Positions 54,369 through 64,000 of a stretch of DNA of 64,000 nt are shown here, in pieces. Where the stretch lies: contig CP054936.1 in assembly GCA_013364255.1 (NCBI GenBank), forward strand, positions 496,001 through 560,000. Reading direction: 5' to 3'. Source of the stretch: Streptomyces seoulensis. Lineage in GTDB: Bacteria; Actinomycetota; Actinomycetes; Streptomycetales; Streptomycetaceae. The notes beneath the pieces are model-generated. The model worked only from the letters and a program-made list of their open reading frames with translations. It was not told where the DNA came from and did not search any database. The first letter of the stretch is position 1. Every line of letters starts with the position of its first letter. Made by a program: the position numbers and the translations under genes.

Positions 54369-54608
54369 TCACTCCTCAAGGCCGGACTGAAGTCGCTGCC
54401 AATCCTCCTGCTGATCACGCCAGGCGGCGCTCGCATAGATCGCGGTCTTCGCCTCGGGCAGAGGCAGGTCAAGTACACGAGAAGCTACGTAGATAGCTTC
54501 GATCGGCGACAGGCCCAGGTCTCGTAGTTCCCGGAATACCGGCTCTCGCTCCACTCGCCCTCGACCCACGATGCTCGACACCAACCCATTTAGTCGGGAT
54601 CGATCCAT
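54369..54608 (-). CDS. Putative immunity protein of the main Rhs toxin
   Basis: A 79-residue soluble protein without recognised domain: MDRSRLNGLVSSIVGRG at the start and an acidic, Gln-rich end. It begins 4 nt after the Rhs stop; AGGAG overlaps the last toxin codons. Position and small size fit an immunity protein that binds the toxin tip. It has no similarity by eye to the 181-residue immunity candidate at 44501, as expected when the toxin tips differ. Confidence 0.65.
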   Translation of the reverse strand: MDRSRLNGLVSSIVGRGRVEREPVFRELRDLGLSPIEAIYVASRVLDLPLPEAKTAIYASAAWRDQQEDWQRLQSGLEE

Positions 54609-54612
54609 TTCT

Positions 54613-57600
54613 CTAATCTCCTAGGATCTTTGCGACGTCCAAGGTCATCGACCCTGGGCGCTTGAAGATACTTCCGTCCGGTTTCGGGATATGCCGCTCA
54701 TAGTTCAACACGACGGTGCTATACCCCTGAGATCTCGCCTGCTCGGCGATGGAGTGCTTCATCTGCCGGATTGCATCTGGCCCAATCGGGGCGCGACTGA
54801 GCCCCTGAGTCCCCTTCGGGAAAACCATCAATCCGTCCAGATGTACGGTGTCCCCGGCCGCTCTGACGGTCGCCATCGTCTCAACCGTCTGCCCTCCAAC
54901 ATCGAATGAACCGTCCCAGATATCTCCGTCGGTGAACGGAGAGCAGTTGCTGTTGTGAACGAGTACCGGCGTCTGACCAGCCAGCACATAGTACGTGTGA
55001 AGCTGCTCCACGGTGAGGTTGTACATGTCGGCGGAACCGGCGAGGGTCTTGACCTTGATGACTGCAACGTGTCCGTCAGTGGCCGTGTTGAGGCTGTGCC
55101 CAGGCACCAGCTTGCCTGCCTTCACCCAGGCATGCTCACTGTCGTCCCAAATAGGGTGGAGCGAGGTCGTGTGGAGGGTTTCTATCTTTCCGCTTGCACT
55201 GCGGATCTTCAGGTCGACGAGATCCTCATCGTGATGGACGAAGCGGGCCGTCACGCGACGAGGACCACGGTGCTTCCCTGTTTTCGGGTCGGCTGCTTCA
55301 ACCTTGTCACCCAGCTTGATTTTACCGATTTTCTTAGTTTTTCCGTGTTCCAGGAGAACGCGAGTGTCGGGACTAAAACTGCATGGCCCGCCCTCTTCTA
55401 CTCTCGCCGCCCCCTTCGAACTTCCCAGCCTTCCCAACCCCGCACCGAGTCCGTCGCCTCCACCGGCTCCAAGAGCCTGAATCATTGCCGCGAAGCCGTC
55501 CGACATGTTTCGGAACTTCGTCATGAGGCTCTTCGGACAGGTCTTCGCCTCCCAGCAGGCGTTCAGCGCAAACCATCCGAGTTGCTGGACGGCCACCTGA
55601 GGGTTCTCGTCGGTCGTGAAGAGATCGGGAAGAACGCCCTCAGAGTTGCGCCACTGATCCAGATACCTATTGAAGATGCGGACGAACTTGTCTCGCTTTT
55701 TCATCTTCGCCGGTACTTCGACGCCTGGGAACACGGTGACTGTGTCGGGGTCGTAGTGCCAGTGTTCTCCCTCTCCGCCGTTGCATGTTGTGCATGCAGG
55801 CTCACCCTTGCGCTGGCCTGTGTAGCCGCGACGCTCGGGATCGCCGGCGACTGGATAGCCGTCACCGCACTGGTCGGGGTGGCACAGGCCCGACGGATCG
55901 CTGGTGGTGATGGGGTTGTCGGCGGCATAGGCATATCCGCCGAGGTCCTGCGGGTTGCCTGTCTCAAGGACGGGGTCGACACTGATGAATTGCCCCAGGG
56001 TGGGGTCGTACTTGCGGGCTCCGACGTCGGTGTAGCCGGTCGAGGTGTCCTGAGGTTTGCCGAGGTAGGAGTGGGTGGGGTCGGGCCAGGCGGTGGTGTT
56101 GGCACTGGAACGGGGCTGCCCGAAGGGGGTGTACTGCTGGCGGGCGACCTGCTGGGTGGTGGCGTCCATCGCCAGCGTGGCGGTGCCGTGAGGGTCGTTG
56201 AACAGGTACTTCAGTCCGCCACCCGCAAGGCTGGAGCGGACGGCCACGGGCATGCCGCTGCCGCCATGATTGTAGGTACGGACCGCGCCGAGCAGAGTGT
56301 TCGGGGAGACCTTGGTGTTGACGACGATCTCGGTGTCGCCAACGAAGAGGGTGGTCTGGCCCGGATCGCGACGGATGAGCTGGTTGCCGTCGGCGTCGTA
56401 GAGGTACTTCGTGCTCGTCGGGCTGGATCCGCCCGTGTCCACTTGGGCCAGGTGGTTCTCGTCGTCCCAGGTCAGTGTCTGGTTCGATCCTGTGGTGGGG
56501 ACGCGGGTGTGCAGATTGCCGTCTTCGTCGTAGCCGAATCTCGTCGGGTTGGTGCCGCCGGTGGTGGCGGTAAGGGTGTGGGGCTGGGCGCCCGTGGAGT
56601 TGCAGTTGGTGATGCAGCCGTCGGTGTAAGTGGTGGTGATGGTGGTACCGGTGCTGCCGATGGCGTGGTCGACCACTTGGTGGCGGTTGCCGATGGCGTC
56701 GTAGGTGTAGGACTGCCAGTACGAACCGGCCATGCTGGTGACGGTGCTGGCCGTGGGCGGGTTGACCGCGCAGTTGTCTTTGGCCGTCCAGGCGTCGGTG
56801 AGCCGGTCGAGGGTGTCGTAGCGGTAGCACTGCTGGTCGGTGACGGTATTGCCGGTCTCCAACTGCTGGTCGGTGCTGGAGGTGGGGTTGCCGAAGTCGT
56901 CGTAGGCGTACTTGGTGTCATCCACCGTAGGACCGGGTGCCTGGGTCCGCGCGACAACGCGCTGAGTCAGCCGGCGGGTCTGGTCGTCGTAACTGTACGT
57001 CGCCACGGCTTGGTTCGTCGAAGCCCCCATGGTGATCCGAGTCGGCTCACCATAGTCCGTCAACACGGAGGCGCCAACATAGGTGCTGATGCTGCTGCTG
57101 GTCTTCACCGGGCTGCCTAGCGTGTCGCGGCCGTAGGTGATTACCTCGTTATTCAGGCCCTGGGTGCGCGGGTCACTCTGTGTCTTCAGCAGCTGGTCGT
57201 TTGTTGTGTACGTGTAGGTCGTGGTGTACGTCGACGGCAGCGGTGCCTCGGATTCCGGCAAGGTGATCGTGGTGCCGGTCGGCAAGCCGAGGCTGGTGTA
57301 GCCAGTGGCCGCCACTGTGTAGCCGCCGGCCGTGTTCTGGACGTAGCGGGTGGAGGATGTCGGCAGACCGATCCGCAGGGTGTCGTATGTCCAGGACGCG
57401 AACTCGAAGTTCTCCTTCGACTTGTCCTTGCCGGTGAGCTTGCGCCCCAAAAGGTCGTAGGTGTAGTCGAGTTCGGTCTGCTTGGCATCCCTCGTGGAGG
57501 TGATGTCGCCCGCGTCGTCGTACCCGTAGCTGCTGCTGCCCGCGTCTGGGTCCGTCTGGGACTTCTTCCGGCCGAGCAGGTCGTAGGAAGAGGTCCACAC

Positions 57601-60600
57601 TGCCTTGTCCGGACCGGTGACCCGCGTCTGCTGCCCTGCGGGGTTGTATCCGTATGCAGTGGACGAGGTGGTACCGCCTGTTGTGGTAAAGCCGGTGGCG
57701 GCGGAGCCGGAGACGGTAGGCAGGGTGGTGTACTGCTCCAGTTCCGTGGTCTGACCGCGGGCGTCGACTACCGTGGTGGTGGCTACGCCGCCCTTCGGGG
57801 GGAGGACGGTGGTCTTGTCTCCGGTGTAGGCGGTGGTCGTGGCCCAGGTCTTGGTGCCGTTCCATTCCTCCGTGACCAGGTCGGCGCGGCCCTGTCCGTC
57901 GTAGTCGGTGACGGTGGTGGACAGCTTGGACACCTGTGAAAGGTTCATGAGCTTGTTGCCAGGGCGGCCGCCGACGCTGTAGCCGTTGTTGGTGGCAACC
58001 GTCCAGCCGTGCGAGTCGTACTGGGTGTCGCTGACCGTCGTGCTGGAGTTCTCTGCGGTCGTCTGAGCCTGCAGCGGGCGGAGCATGGCGTCGTACAGCG
58101 TCTCACTTGTCCGGTAACTTCCGTCGTCTAGAAGTGTGTTGGAGGCGACGATGGAAGGTACTGACTGGGAGAGACTGTAGGTGTAGGTCATGTTCGCCGG
58201 CGCGCCGTTGGCTTGGGGCTCGTTGGGCAGCCACACTGCGGTCATCCGACCGAGTCCGTCGTAGGTGAGGGACGTGAGCAGGCCGGCCGCGTCCGTCTCC
58301 GCGGTGGGCAGGCCCCGGGCCGGGTCCACGGTCTTACGGGCGAGTTGGCAGTCCAGGGACGAAGCGGTGACCGTTGAGCAGTCCACACCGGGCGTGACCT
58401 GGGTGATAGTCGTGCTGCTGGTGGGCAGGGCACCGCTCGCGGGGGCGTAGGAGGCGAAGACGGTCTGGGCGAGACTCTTGCCGTCCGGGGAAGTGGACTT
58501 GGGGGTGCGGGTTATCTGTACGGCACGGCCGTAGGAGTCGTACTTTGTGGCGGTCTCGTCCACGAATGCGGTGGCGCTGGCCCCGCTGGCGGCCGACGCC
58601 TTCTGGATCAGGGTCGCGTCACCGATCTTGGGCAGGGCCGGACTCTGCCGGCCGTCACCGTCGTAGGCAAACTCGTTGGTGTCGTAGGACGTTCGGGTGT
58701 CCGAGATCAGTGTGCCGTCGGGAGCCGCCCCGGCGGTGGAGCAGTCCTGGGCCGTGGTGATCGTCTCGGCGGGCAGCACCAGGGTTCCTGACCCGCTCGT
58801 GAGGTAGCGGTTGTAGGTGCACTTGGCGATGTTGTCGCCGTCGGCGGTCTCTCCCCGGTCGTCGACCTGGACTGGCATGCCGGTCGTCGGCTTGGCCAGC
58901 GTGCGGTTGTAGAAGGTGTCTGTCTCGGTCTTACGCCAGCCGTACGAGACCACCTCTCGGTGCAGCGTTTTCGCTGTGCGCACCATCTGCGCTGTCAGGT
59001 TCGGCAGACCGGTGCGTGACCTCGAGGCAGTGGGGCCGATGATCGTCGGTACCGTGACATCCGCCTGGCTCAGGTTCCCGGTTGCGCCGGCGTAGGCGTC
59101 GGTCTCGAATGCTTCCCCGGCCAACGCGTTGTCGTCCGCTACGCTGACCGCACCGTCCTGGCTGGACAGGTCGGGCACTGAGCGGCTCTTGCCTCCGGGT
59201 AGCGTGTCGCCGTTCATGCCCAGGAAGTAGTACGTCTTGGTCAGTGTCTTCTGGTCGTGGACCGCGACGTTGTTGGTCTCGTGCGAGACGGTGGGGTCAC
59301 CGGTGGTGGTGTCCACCTCGGGATAGCCCCGGAACTGGCCCCACGTCCGGTTTTTTGACTTGACGATCTCGTTGTCGTCGTAATGCCAGCCCGGCTTGCC
59401 CTTGTAGGCGTAGTCGGTCTCCAGCTCAGGCTGGGTGCCGTCCTGGTAGGAGTTGTGCGGATCGGTCGTGACGACCGAGGTAACCTTGTATTTGTAGAAC
59501 CAGTCCATCCACGGTGACGGCTGTCCGTACGGGGTCCAGTACACCGGGAAGCAGGACAAGGTGTTGGTGGAGGCGAATGATTTGGCCGCCGTGTCCGTGG
59601 GGTCATCGGGGTCGCTGGCCGGGGCGCTGGAGCAATCGGGCCGATCGTAGCGGACCGTAGTCTCGGCGCCGGTCTCGCTGATGACCGTCTGGATCCGGTC
59701 GTGGTACATCAGCGGCATCTGCGGGATGGTTCCGACCCGGTTGGGCAGCTGTAGCGGCGGGTCAAAGCTCACTGCGGGCATCGAGGCGTTGTCCGATGCG
59801 CCGCCCAGGGCGTCCAGGCCGGTCCGCTTGATGGAGTCAAGCCACAGTGTGGGCGCGTGGTCACCGCCGTCGGGGTAGGACTGGGTAAAGGTGTACTTGT
59901 CGACCTGCTTGGTCGCACCCGCCACCTGGATCTGGGTGGTGATCGCCGTCAGGCGTTTGCGTGACCAGAAGCTCGGGCCGTGGTTGGTACAGCTGGTTTT
60001 CGAGGCGCAGTTCAGGTCGACCGGCACGTCCGGCCAGTACGCCGCATTCGCTGCGGTGAACTGGCTGTCCGCGCACGTATTGCCCGACGGGGTACCGGGG
60101 ATGCAGCGCTCAGCGGTGGCGTCGAACAGAATCTGCTCCGGCGCGGTGCCCGAGTAGACCGTCGAGTCGGTCATGCCGTAGTCGATGCGAGACAGGGTGC
60201 CGCCGCGGGTGTAGCCGACTGCGGTGTCCTTCATGGCCGCGCCGTAGTAGCCAGTCTCCGGGCTGTAGTACCAGGCGGTGGCGTTGCCGTGGGTGTCGAC
60301 CGTGTAGTCCAGGTTGAAGCGGTACCCCAGGGTGCAGGCGGTGGAGGCGAAGTCCGTGCTGTCTGGGCATTTCGACACACCGCTGTGCGCGTGGTAGACA
60401 GGCTCGGTCCACACGGACTTCGTTTCGTCCTTGCCGCTGGACCAGCCCGGCAGTTGGTTGAGCCCGAAGAAGGACTGCACGCCGTCTTCGGTGACCTTGA
60501 AATATTCGCCGTTCGCCGTTCCGTTGATGGCGCCGGTCAGGTTCTCGATCTTCATCGAGGAGTCGTCGTCTACCGCGTGGAAGGTCTTGGTGTTGTCGTC

Positions 60601-61767
60601 GTAGACGATCTCGGTGGATGTGCCGTTCAGCGACAAGGTCAGGATCTGACCCGCCCAGCACTCGTCCCCGTCGTTCTTCGGCGCGCCTGAGGACGAATCG
60701 TCGTCGCACGGCTTGTAGGTGCGTTCGATGTAGTTGTCCGTCGAGCTCCAGCCATCGCCAAGCCACGAGGACTGGTTGTTCGTCCCCTCTGTACGCGAGT
60801 CCTGGCTGGCGGAGTTGTAAGACAGTTCCACCTTCGGTGCTGCTCCGCCAATGGCTGCGGGCACTGTGATCGGATAGTTGTAGGCGAAGGAGCCGGTGTT
60901 TCCCGACGTGGACCAGGAGCCGCCGGGTGACAGGCTGGTCGCCAAGTAATCGCCGGCCGAACCTGAGGCGCCTGAGGTCGCGGCCATGACAACCGATGGG
61001 CCCTGTGCAGCCGCGGCAGGGTGCGGCGAGCGAGTGACGCCGGAAGCGATGGGAGCTTCAGCGGGCAGGGAGACCTGGGCGGACAGCGGAGCGCCAGGAG
61101 TCGCGCGCACCGGTGTCTGTGTCTGGCAACGTGTCAGCTTCGGGGTGGTCAGTGCACAGGCGGGGAGCTGGACAAGATGCAGTCGGGAGGCAAAGTCGCC
61201 GCCGAAAGCATAACGGAATGAGGAGTCGTCCACCCGCAGCGCGACCTTGCCGCTGCCCGGGCTTGTGCGCTGCAACGTAAACAGCACACCGTGGACGCCG
61301 GCCGCGGACGCGGTCTTCTGGTCCAGCGTCGTCACCCGCACGCGCTGCGGTGCAGTGACGGCGATTGACGAGGCGTGGGCACGCGTTGCGGCGCCCAGCA
61401 GTACGGGCGTCTTCCCGGCCCGCACCTGAGACGCCTTGGCACTCGGGTCTGCGGCGGCTGTCGTAACGGGCAGGGTGACGATGGCACTGCCTGGGGCAGG
61501 AAGCTTCGCGTGTCCGGTGGGGTCGAAGTGTTTGAACGGCTTGGGCGATGGTCCCCGCTTGGGCGTTGCCCAGGTGAAAGGGATCCGCTGATTGCTGGGA
61601 GTGGCAGGGGCGGTGACGCGCTGCTTCGCCAGAGAGGACGCCGTGGCCACATCTACGGGCAGCAGCCCCACGACTAAGGCCCCGACGGCGACGACTGCCG
61701 TACGTCGAGCACTGTGAGCGGCCCAGACCGACCGGTCGCCACGTCTCCACCATGTTACCCGAGCCAT
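54613..61767 (-). CDS. Secreted Rhs-repeat polymorphic toxin with HINT domain
   Basis: A 2384-residue protein. Residues 1-45 form a signal peptide (arginine-rich start, TAVVAVGALVVGLLPVDVA). A beta-rich region at about 270-700 starts with AGDYLATSLSPGGSWSTSGN. A long run of YD/Rhs repeats follows (many Tyr-Asp pairs such as YDLLGR, YDGLGR, YDTLDR) and ends in the Rhs core GARKYDPTLGQFISVDPV near 1900. A HINT autoprocessing domain spans about 2129-2275 (CSFSPDTRVLLEHGK to PVLVHNSNC), with a Cys at the start and an Asn near the end. The last 109 residues (2276-2384) are an unidentified toxin tip. The Rhs shell encloses the toxin, and HINT cleavage frees it. ATG 61767 lies behind a purine-rich stretch. 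Confidence 0.92.
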   Translation of the reverse strand: MARVTWWRRGDRSVWAAHSARRTAVVAVGALVVGLLPVDVATASSLAKQRVTAPATPSNQRIPFTWATPKRGPSPKPFKHFDPTGHAKLPAPGSAIVTLPVTTAAADPSAKASQVRAGKTPVLLGAATRAHASSIAVTAPQRVRVTTLDQKTASAAGVHGVLFTLQRTSPGSGKVALRVDDSSFRYAFGGDFASRLHLVQLPACALTTPKLTRCQTQTPVRATPGAPLSAQVSLPAEAPIASGVTRSPHPAAAAQGPSVVMAATSGASGSAGDYLATSLSPGGSWSTSGNTGSFAYNYPITVPAAIGGAAPKVELSYNSASQDSRTEGTNNQSSWLGDGWSSTDNYIERTYKPCDDDSSSGAPKNDGDECWAGQILTLSLNGTSTEIVYDDNTKTFHAVDDDSSMKIENLTGAINGTANGEYFKVTEDGVQSFFGLNQLPGWSSGKDETKSVWTEPVYHAHSGVSKCPDSTDFASTACTLGYRFNLDYTVDTHGNATAWYYSPETGYYGAAMKDTAVGYTRGGTLSRIDYGMTDSTVYSGTAPEQILFDATAERCIPGTPSGNTCADSQFTAANAAYWPDVPVDLNCASKTSCTNHGPSFWSRKRLTAITTQIQVAGATKQVDKYTFTQSYPDGGDHAPTLWLDSIKRTGLDALGGASDNASMPAVSFDPPLQLPNRVGTIPQMPLMYHDRIQTVISETGAETTVRYDRPDCSSAPASDPDDPTDTAAKSFASTNTLSCFPVYWTPYGQPSPWMDWFYKYKVTSVVTTDPHNSYQDGTQPELETDYAYKGKPGWHYDDNEIVKSKNRTWGQFRGYPEVDTTTGDPTVSHETNNVAVHDQKTLTKTYYFLGMNGDTLPGGKSRSVPDLSSQDGAVSVADDNALAGEAFETDAYAGATGNLSQADVTVPTIIGPTASRSRTGLPNLTAQMVRTAKTLHREVVSYGWRKTETDTFYNRTLAKPTTGMPVQVDDRGETADGDNIAKCTYNRYLTSGSGTLVLPAETITTAQDCSTAGAAPDGTLISDTRTSYDTNEFAYDGDGRQSPALPKIGDATLIQKASAASGASATAFVDETATKYDSYGRAVQITRTPKSTSPDGKSLAQTVFASYAPASGALPTSSTTITQVTPGVDCSTVTASSLDCQLARKTVDPARGLPTAETDAAGLLTSLTYDGLGRMTAVWLPNEPQANGAPANMTYTYSLSQSVPSIVASNTLLDDGSYRTSETLYDAMLRPLQAQTTAENSSTTVSDTQYDSHGWTVATNNGYSVGGRPGNKLMNLSQVSKLSTTVTDYDGQGRADLVTEEWNGTKTWATTTAYTGDKTTVLPPKGGVATTTVVDARGQTTELEQYTTLPTVSGSAATGFTTTGGTTSSTAYGYNPAGQQTRVTGPDKAVWTSSYDLLGRKKSQTDPDAGSSSYGYDDAGDITSTRDAKQTELDYTYDLLGRKLTGKDKSKENFEFASWTYDTLRIGLPTSSTRYVQNTAGGYTVAATGYTSLGLPTGTTITLPESEAPLPSTYTTTYTYTTNDQLLKTQSDPRTQGLNNEVITYGRDTLGSPVKTSSSISTYVGASVLTDYGEPTRITMGASTNQAVATYSYDDQTRRLTQRVVARTQAPGPTVDDTKYAYDDFGNPTSSTDQQLETGNTVTDQQCYRYDTLDRLTDAWTAKDNCAVNPPTASTVTSMAGSYWQSYTYDAIGNRHQVVDHAIGSTGTTITTTYTDGCITNCNSTGAQPHTLTATTGGTNPTRFGYDEDGNLHTRVPTTGSNQTLTWDDENHLAQVDTGGSSPTSTKYLYDADGNQLIRRDPGQTTLFVGDTEIVVNTKVSPNTLLGAVRTYNHGGSGMPVAVRSSLAGGGLKYLFNDPHGTATLAMDATTQQVARQQYTPFGQPRSSANTTAWPDPTHSYLGKPQDTSTGYTDVGARKYDPTLGQFISVDPVLETGNPQDLGGYAYAADNPITTSDPSGLCHPDQCGDGYPVAGDPERRGYTGQRKGEPACTTCNGGEGEHWHYDPDTVTVFPGVEVPAKMKKRDKFVRIFNRYLDQWRNSEGVLPDLFTTDENPQVAVQQLGWFALNACWEAKTCPKSLMTKFRNMSDGFAAMIQALGAGGGDGLGAGLGRLGSSKGAARVEEGGPCSFSPDTRVLLEHGKTKKIGKIKLGDKVEAADPKTGKHRGPRRVTARFVHHDEDLVDLKIRSASGKIETLHTTSLHPIWDDSEHAWVKAGKLVPGHSLNTATDGHVAVIKVKTLAGSADMYNLTVEQLHTYYVLAGQTPVLVHNSNCSPFTDGDIWDGSFDVGGQTVETMATVRAAGDTVHLDGLMVFPKGTQGLSRAPIGPDAIRQMKHSIAEQARSQGYSTVVLNYERHIPKPDGSIFKRPGSMTLDVAKILGD

Positions 61768-62344
61768 GTCAAGCGTTCCCCTCCCCAGCGCCTCGCACGC
61801 ACAAGCAGCTCTAGGCCTGGGCGGTTTGAGGGCACGACGAAGCAGGGGCAGATGTCGATCATTCCCCCGCAGACCTTCACGCTAGGCCGTGAAGCCAACA
61901 CAGACGGTAAAATACTTCCCGCAAAAGAGTAAAAGAATTACTTTAGGTGGAACGGATTTTCGCACGCCAGGGGCGGAAACAAGTCACACCCGTGGCGACG
62001 GCAATAAGTTGGTCACTTCAATTCAAGGTGGGCCTCGAAGGCGCAGGCCTACCCAAGCGCTCCGGCCCGTTCCGCCTTCCGGTTCCTCAGCCCCGGTCCC
62101 GGTGACGGCGTCGCACAGCACACCGTCTGAGGTGGCTGTCCTTGATTCTGCACTTGCCCGGCAGGCCGCGCGGAAGTGGTCATTTGGATCGAAATCCTGG
62201 ACATGTGCATACGTCAAGAATGAGCCAGGCTCGTGGGCTCACCGGTCGATTGTCGATGGATCCAATAGCGCCTTGCATTCAGAATGCACAGCGGTGCGGA
62301 CCCAGGGGGGGCCGCCTGAGACCTGTGAAGGATTCCGAACCTCG
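61768..62344. promoter_or_regulatory. Divergent intergenic region before two secreted proteins
   Basis: 577 nt between the Rhs gene (minus) and the secreted protein gene at 62345 (plus). It is clearly AT-richer than the genes, especially 61900-61960. It should hold both promoters. The small open frames in it have no supporting features. Confidence 0.5.
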
Positions 62345-64000
62345 ATGTCTGTCTTCCACGTACCCCGACGTGCGTCCCGGCGCCCGTCGTCCAGATCCGT
62401 TGCCACCCTTGCAGTCGCCGGGCTAGCCGCAGGGTCGCTGACGGCCATGGCGCCTGCCCACGCGGCATCCCACACTCCGGCCCGCTCATCCCGGGCGGCG
62501 TCGCACACTACACAGCCCCAGCCATCCACCCGGCAGTTGAACTCCCTGGAGTCGGCGTCGGCTCGCGCGAAGGCCACGGGCGAGCCGGTAACCGTCGATC
62601 AACTCACGGACACGGGCTCGGTCGTGGTGGCCAATCCGGACGGGACCTTCACCCGTACAGATTCCTCCATGCCGCAGCGCACCCTGCAGGACGGGAAGTG
62701 GGTGCCGATCGATACCACGCTGGTGCGGCAGCCGAACGGAACCTGGGCCCCCAAAGCGACCATCACGGACGTGGCCTTCTCCGGCGGCGGTGGCGGTGCA
62801 CTGGTCACGTTGCACAGCGGCCAGGACAGACTGGCCTTCTCCTGGCCGGGCACCATGCCCACGCCGGTGGTGTCCGGTGACACCGCCACATACCCCGATG
62901 TCCTGCCCCAGGTCGACCTTCAGCTGACCGCGGACGCCTCCGGATACTCCTCGGTCCTCGTGGTCAAAACCGCCAAGGCGGCGGCCGACCCACGACTGCG
63001 GCACCTAGCGCTCAACACCGCGTCGGCCGGTGTCAAGCTGGCCACCACGCGCGACGGCGGCACCCAGGCGACGGACGCGCACACCGGCAGGACGGTGTTC
63101 CACAGTGATACCGCGCTGATGTGGGACAGCGCCGGCCAGAAAGCCGTCGGCGCACCCTCGGTTCGCACCACGACCGTGTCATCCGCCCGAGCCGAGCACC
63201 GGGCGGCGGCCAAGGTCGGCAAGCACCGCGCCCAGGTCCGGGTGACTCTCCAATCCGGCAAGCAACTGCTGGGGGTGGCAGAAAATCTGCTCTCGGCAAA
63301 GAGCACCGCCTACCCGGTCTACATCGACCCCGAGTGGAGCGGCCGGCCGTCCCAGCTGGACTGGGCACGGATCTCCGACAACGGATGGAACGTATACAAC
63401 TCTACGTCCACGTCGGGCGCCACCAACGCCCGTGAAGGGTGGGACAACTCCTACCCCGGCAATGGTGAACGAGCGCGCACGTACTACCAGATGAACACCA
63501 GCGGAATCGCAGGCGCTGTCGTCACCCACGCCTCGCTGTATGTGAAGCAGCTCTCCGCCGCTTCCTGCTCCGACACGCCCGCCGCCGTCTACGGCACCGA
63601 CCGTCCCGCCGGGTGGAGCTCGTCCTCGCTGTACTGGGGGCACGAGCCCGGGGGGCGCACCGGCGCACTGGGTACAAACCCGAAGAGTCATGAGGCAGGA
63701 ACCTGCCCGGTGACCGACGGCGCCAACTCCTGGGTCAGTCCGCCATCGCTTGAGTTTGACGTGACGTCGCGTGCGCAGAGTGCGGCGGCCGGCGGCTGGA
63801 AGAGCATGACGCTGATGGTCCAGTCCCCCGACATGAACGACGCCAGCCAGTGGAAGCAGCTCGCCTTCGGTGGCGGTGCCACCATGTCGGTCACCTACAG
63901 TTACCGGCCCAAGCTCATGAAGGGAACCGGCGCTCCCGTCATCAAGCCGTCCATCGTGAGCATGGGCAAAACGATGACCACCACCCACACCCCGACGCTG
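62345..64000 (+). CDS. Large secreted protein (DNRLRE/LamG-type), N-terminal part
   Basis: An open frame of 552 codons from ATG 62345 to the right edge with no stop, so the gene continues beyond the window. GAAGGA lies about 12 nt upstream. A signal peptide is evident (ATLAVAGLAAGSLTAMAPAHA). Downstream are TGEPVTVDQLTDTGSVVVAN, VPIDTTLVRQPNGTW and YPDVLPQVDLQLTADASGY, then a DNRLRE-type carbohydrate- or surface-binding region with TYYQMNTSGIAGAVVTHASL and SSSSLYWGHEPGG. Streptomyces proteins of this kind are often encoded next to secreted Rhs genes. The partnership with the divergent toxin is inferred. Confidence 0.82.
   Translation, partial: MSVFHVPRRASRRPSSRSVATLAVAGLAAGSLTAMAPAHAASHTPARSSRAASHTTQPQPSTRQLNSLESASARAKATGEPVTVDQLTDTGSVVVANPDGTFTRTDSSMPQRTLQDGKWVPIDTTLVRQPNGTWAPKATITDVAFSGGGGGALVTLHSGQDRLAFSWPGTMPTPVVSGDTATYPDVLPQVDLQLTADASGYSSVLVVKTAKAAADPRLRHLALNTASAGVKLATTRDGGTQATDAHTGRTVFHSDTALMWDSAGQKAVGAPSVRTTTVSSARAEHRAAAKVGKHRAQVRVTLQSGKQLLGVAENLLSAKSTAYPVYIDPEWSGRPSQLDWARISDNGWNVYNSTSTSGATNAREGWDNSYPGNGERARTYYQMNTSGIAGAVVTHASLYVKQLSAASCSDTPAAVYGTDRPAGWSSSSLYWGHEPGGRTGALGTNPKSHEAGTCPVTDGANSWVSPPSLEFDVTSRAQSAAAGGWKSMTLMVQSPDMNDASQWKQLAFGGGATMSVTYSYRPKLMKGTGAPVIKPSIVSMGKTMTTTHTPTL

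Noticed and set aside
61058..61753. Open frames antisense or offset within the Rhs gene
   Set aside because: The Rhs frame has signal peptide, repeats and HINT domain; the others lack all support.
62023..62577. Short frames in the Rhs divergent intergenic region
   Set aside because: No ribosome binding site or recognisable sequence; part overlaps the secreted gene that starts at 62345.

Overview
The window looks like a chromosomal segment of a Streptomyces-type actinomycete. Coding DNA is very GC-rich, GTG and TTG starts are common, genes often overlap by 1-4 nt, and there is a gamma-butyrolactone (GBL) type regulatory set, an actinomycete integrative and conjugative element (AICE) and a secreted Rhs protein.

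1-14.8 kb is the edge of a type II (aromatic) polyketide cluster. It holds a partial methyltransferase, a DegT-type sugar aminotransferase, two glycosyltransferase-like genes, KS-alpha and chain-length factor, a flavin reductase, a metallo-beta-lactamase-fold cyclase, a double ABM-type oxygenase and an OvmZ-like protein. A regulatory block follows: an NAD-dependent epimerase and an AfsA-type butenolide/butyrolactone synthase diverge from an OmpR-type atypical response regulator, followed by an ArpA/ScbR-like TetR and a second TetR. Related CAGAC/GTCTG operator-like sequences lie beside most of these regulators. No polyketide ACP, ketoreductase or aromatase is in the window, so the rest of this cluster must lie to the left.

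15-38.5 kb is a second, unusual biosynthetic cluster made of discrete enzymes rather than megasynthases. On the minus strand are an ATP-grasp ligase, an MFS exporter and a stand-alone adenylation protein. Divergently, a long plus-strand run encodes a stand-alone condensation protein (with a TTA codon), a tandem double ATP-grasp, a NodU/TobZ-type carbamoyltransferase, a lysine-2,3-aminomutase-like radical SAM enzyme, an aminotransferase, a DinB/mycothiol-dependent-type protein, a BtrH-like acyltransferase fused to a carrier domain, a free carrier protein, two acyl-CoA-dehydrogenase-like enzymes, a phosphopantetheinyl transferase and a second adenylation protein. An MFS exporter, a LysR regulator and an EamA exporter follow. 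The gene content suggests a carrier-bound, beta-amino-acid-containing, carbamoylated small peptide or acyl conjugate. I cannot match it to a known product from sequence alone; it is the best candidate here for an undescribed system.

38.7-42.9 kb holds a HemN-like radical SAM gene divergent from a DUF1152 gene, and a TetR regulator divergent from a DHFR-like reductase with a palindromic operator between them.

42.9-64 kb is a mosaic of mobile DNA and polymorphic-toxin genes: an Rhs remnant, a frameshifted integrase pseudogene, an orphan Rhs toxin tip with its putative immunity gene, an approximately 8.7 kb AICE (integrase, excisionase, RepSA-like initiator, Spd membrane protein, TraB/FtsK-like ATPase, GntR regulator) and then the main 2384-residue secreted Rhs/HINT toxin with a small immunity gene. 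A secreted partner-like protein runs off the right edge.
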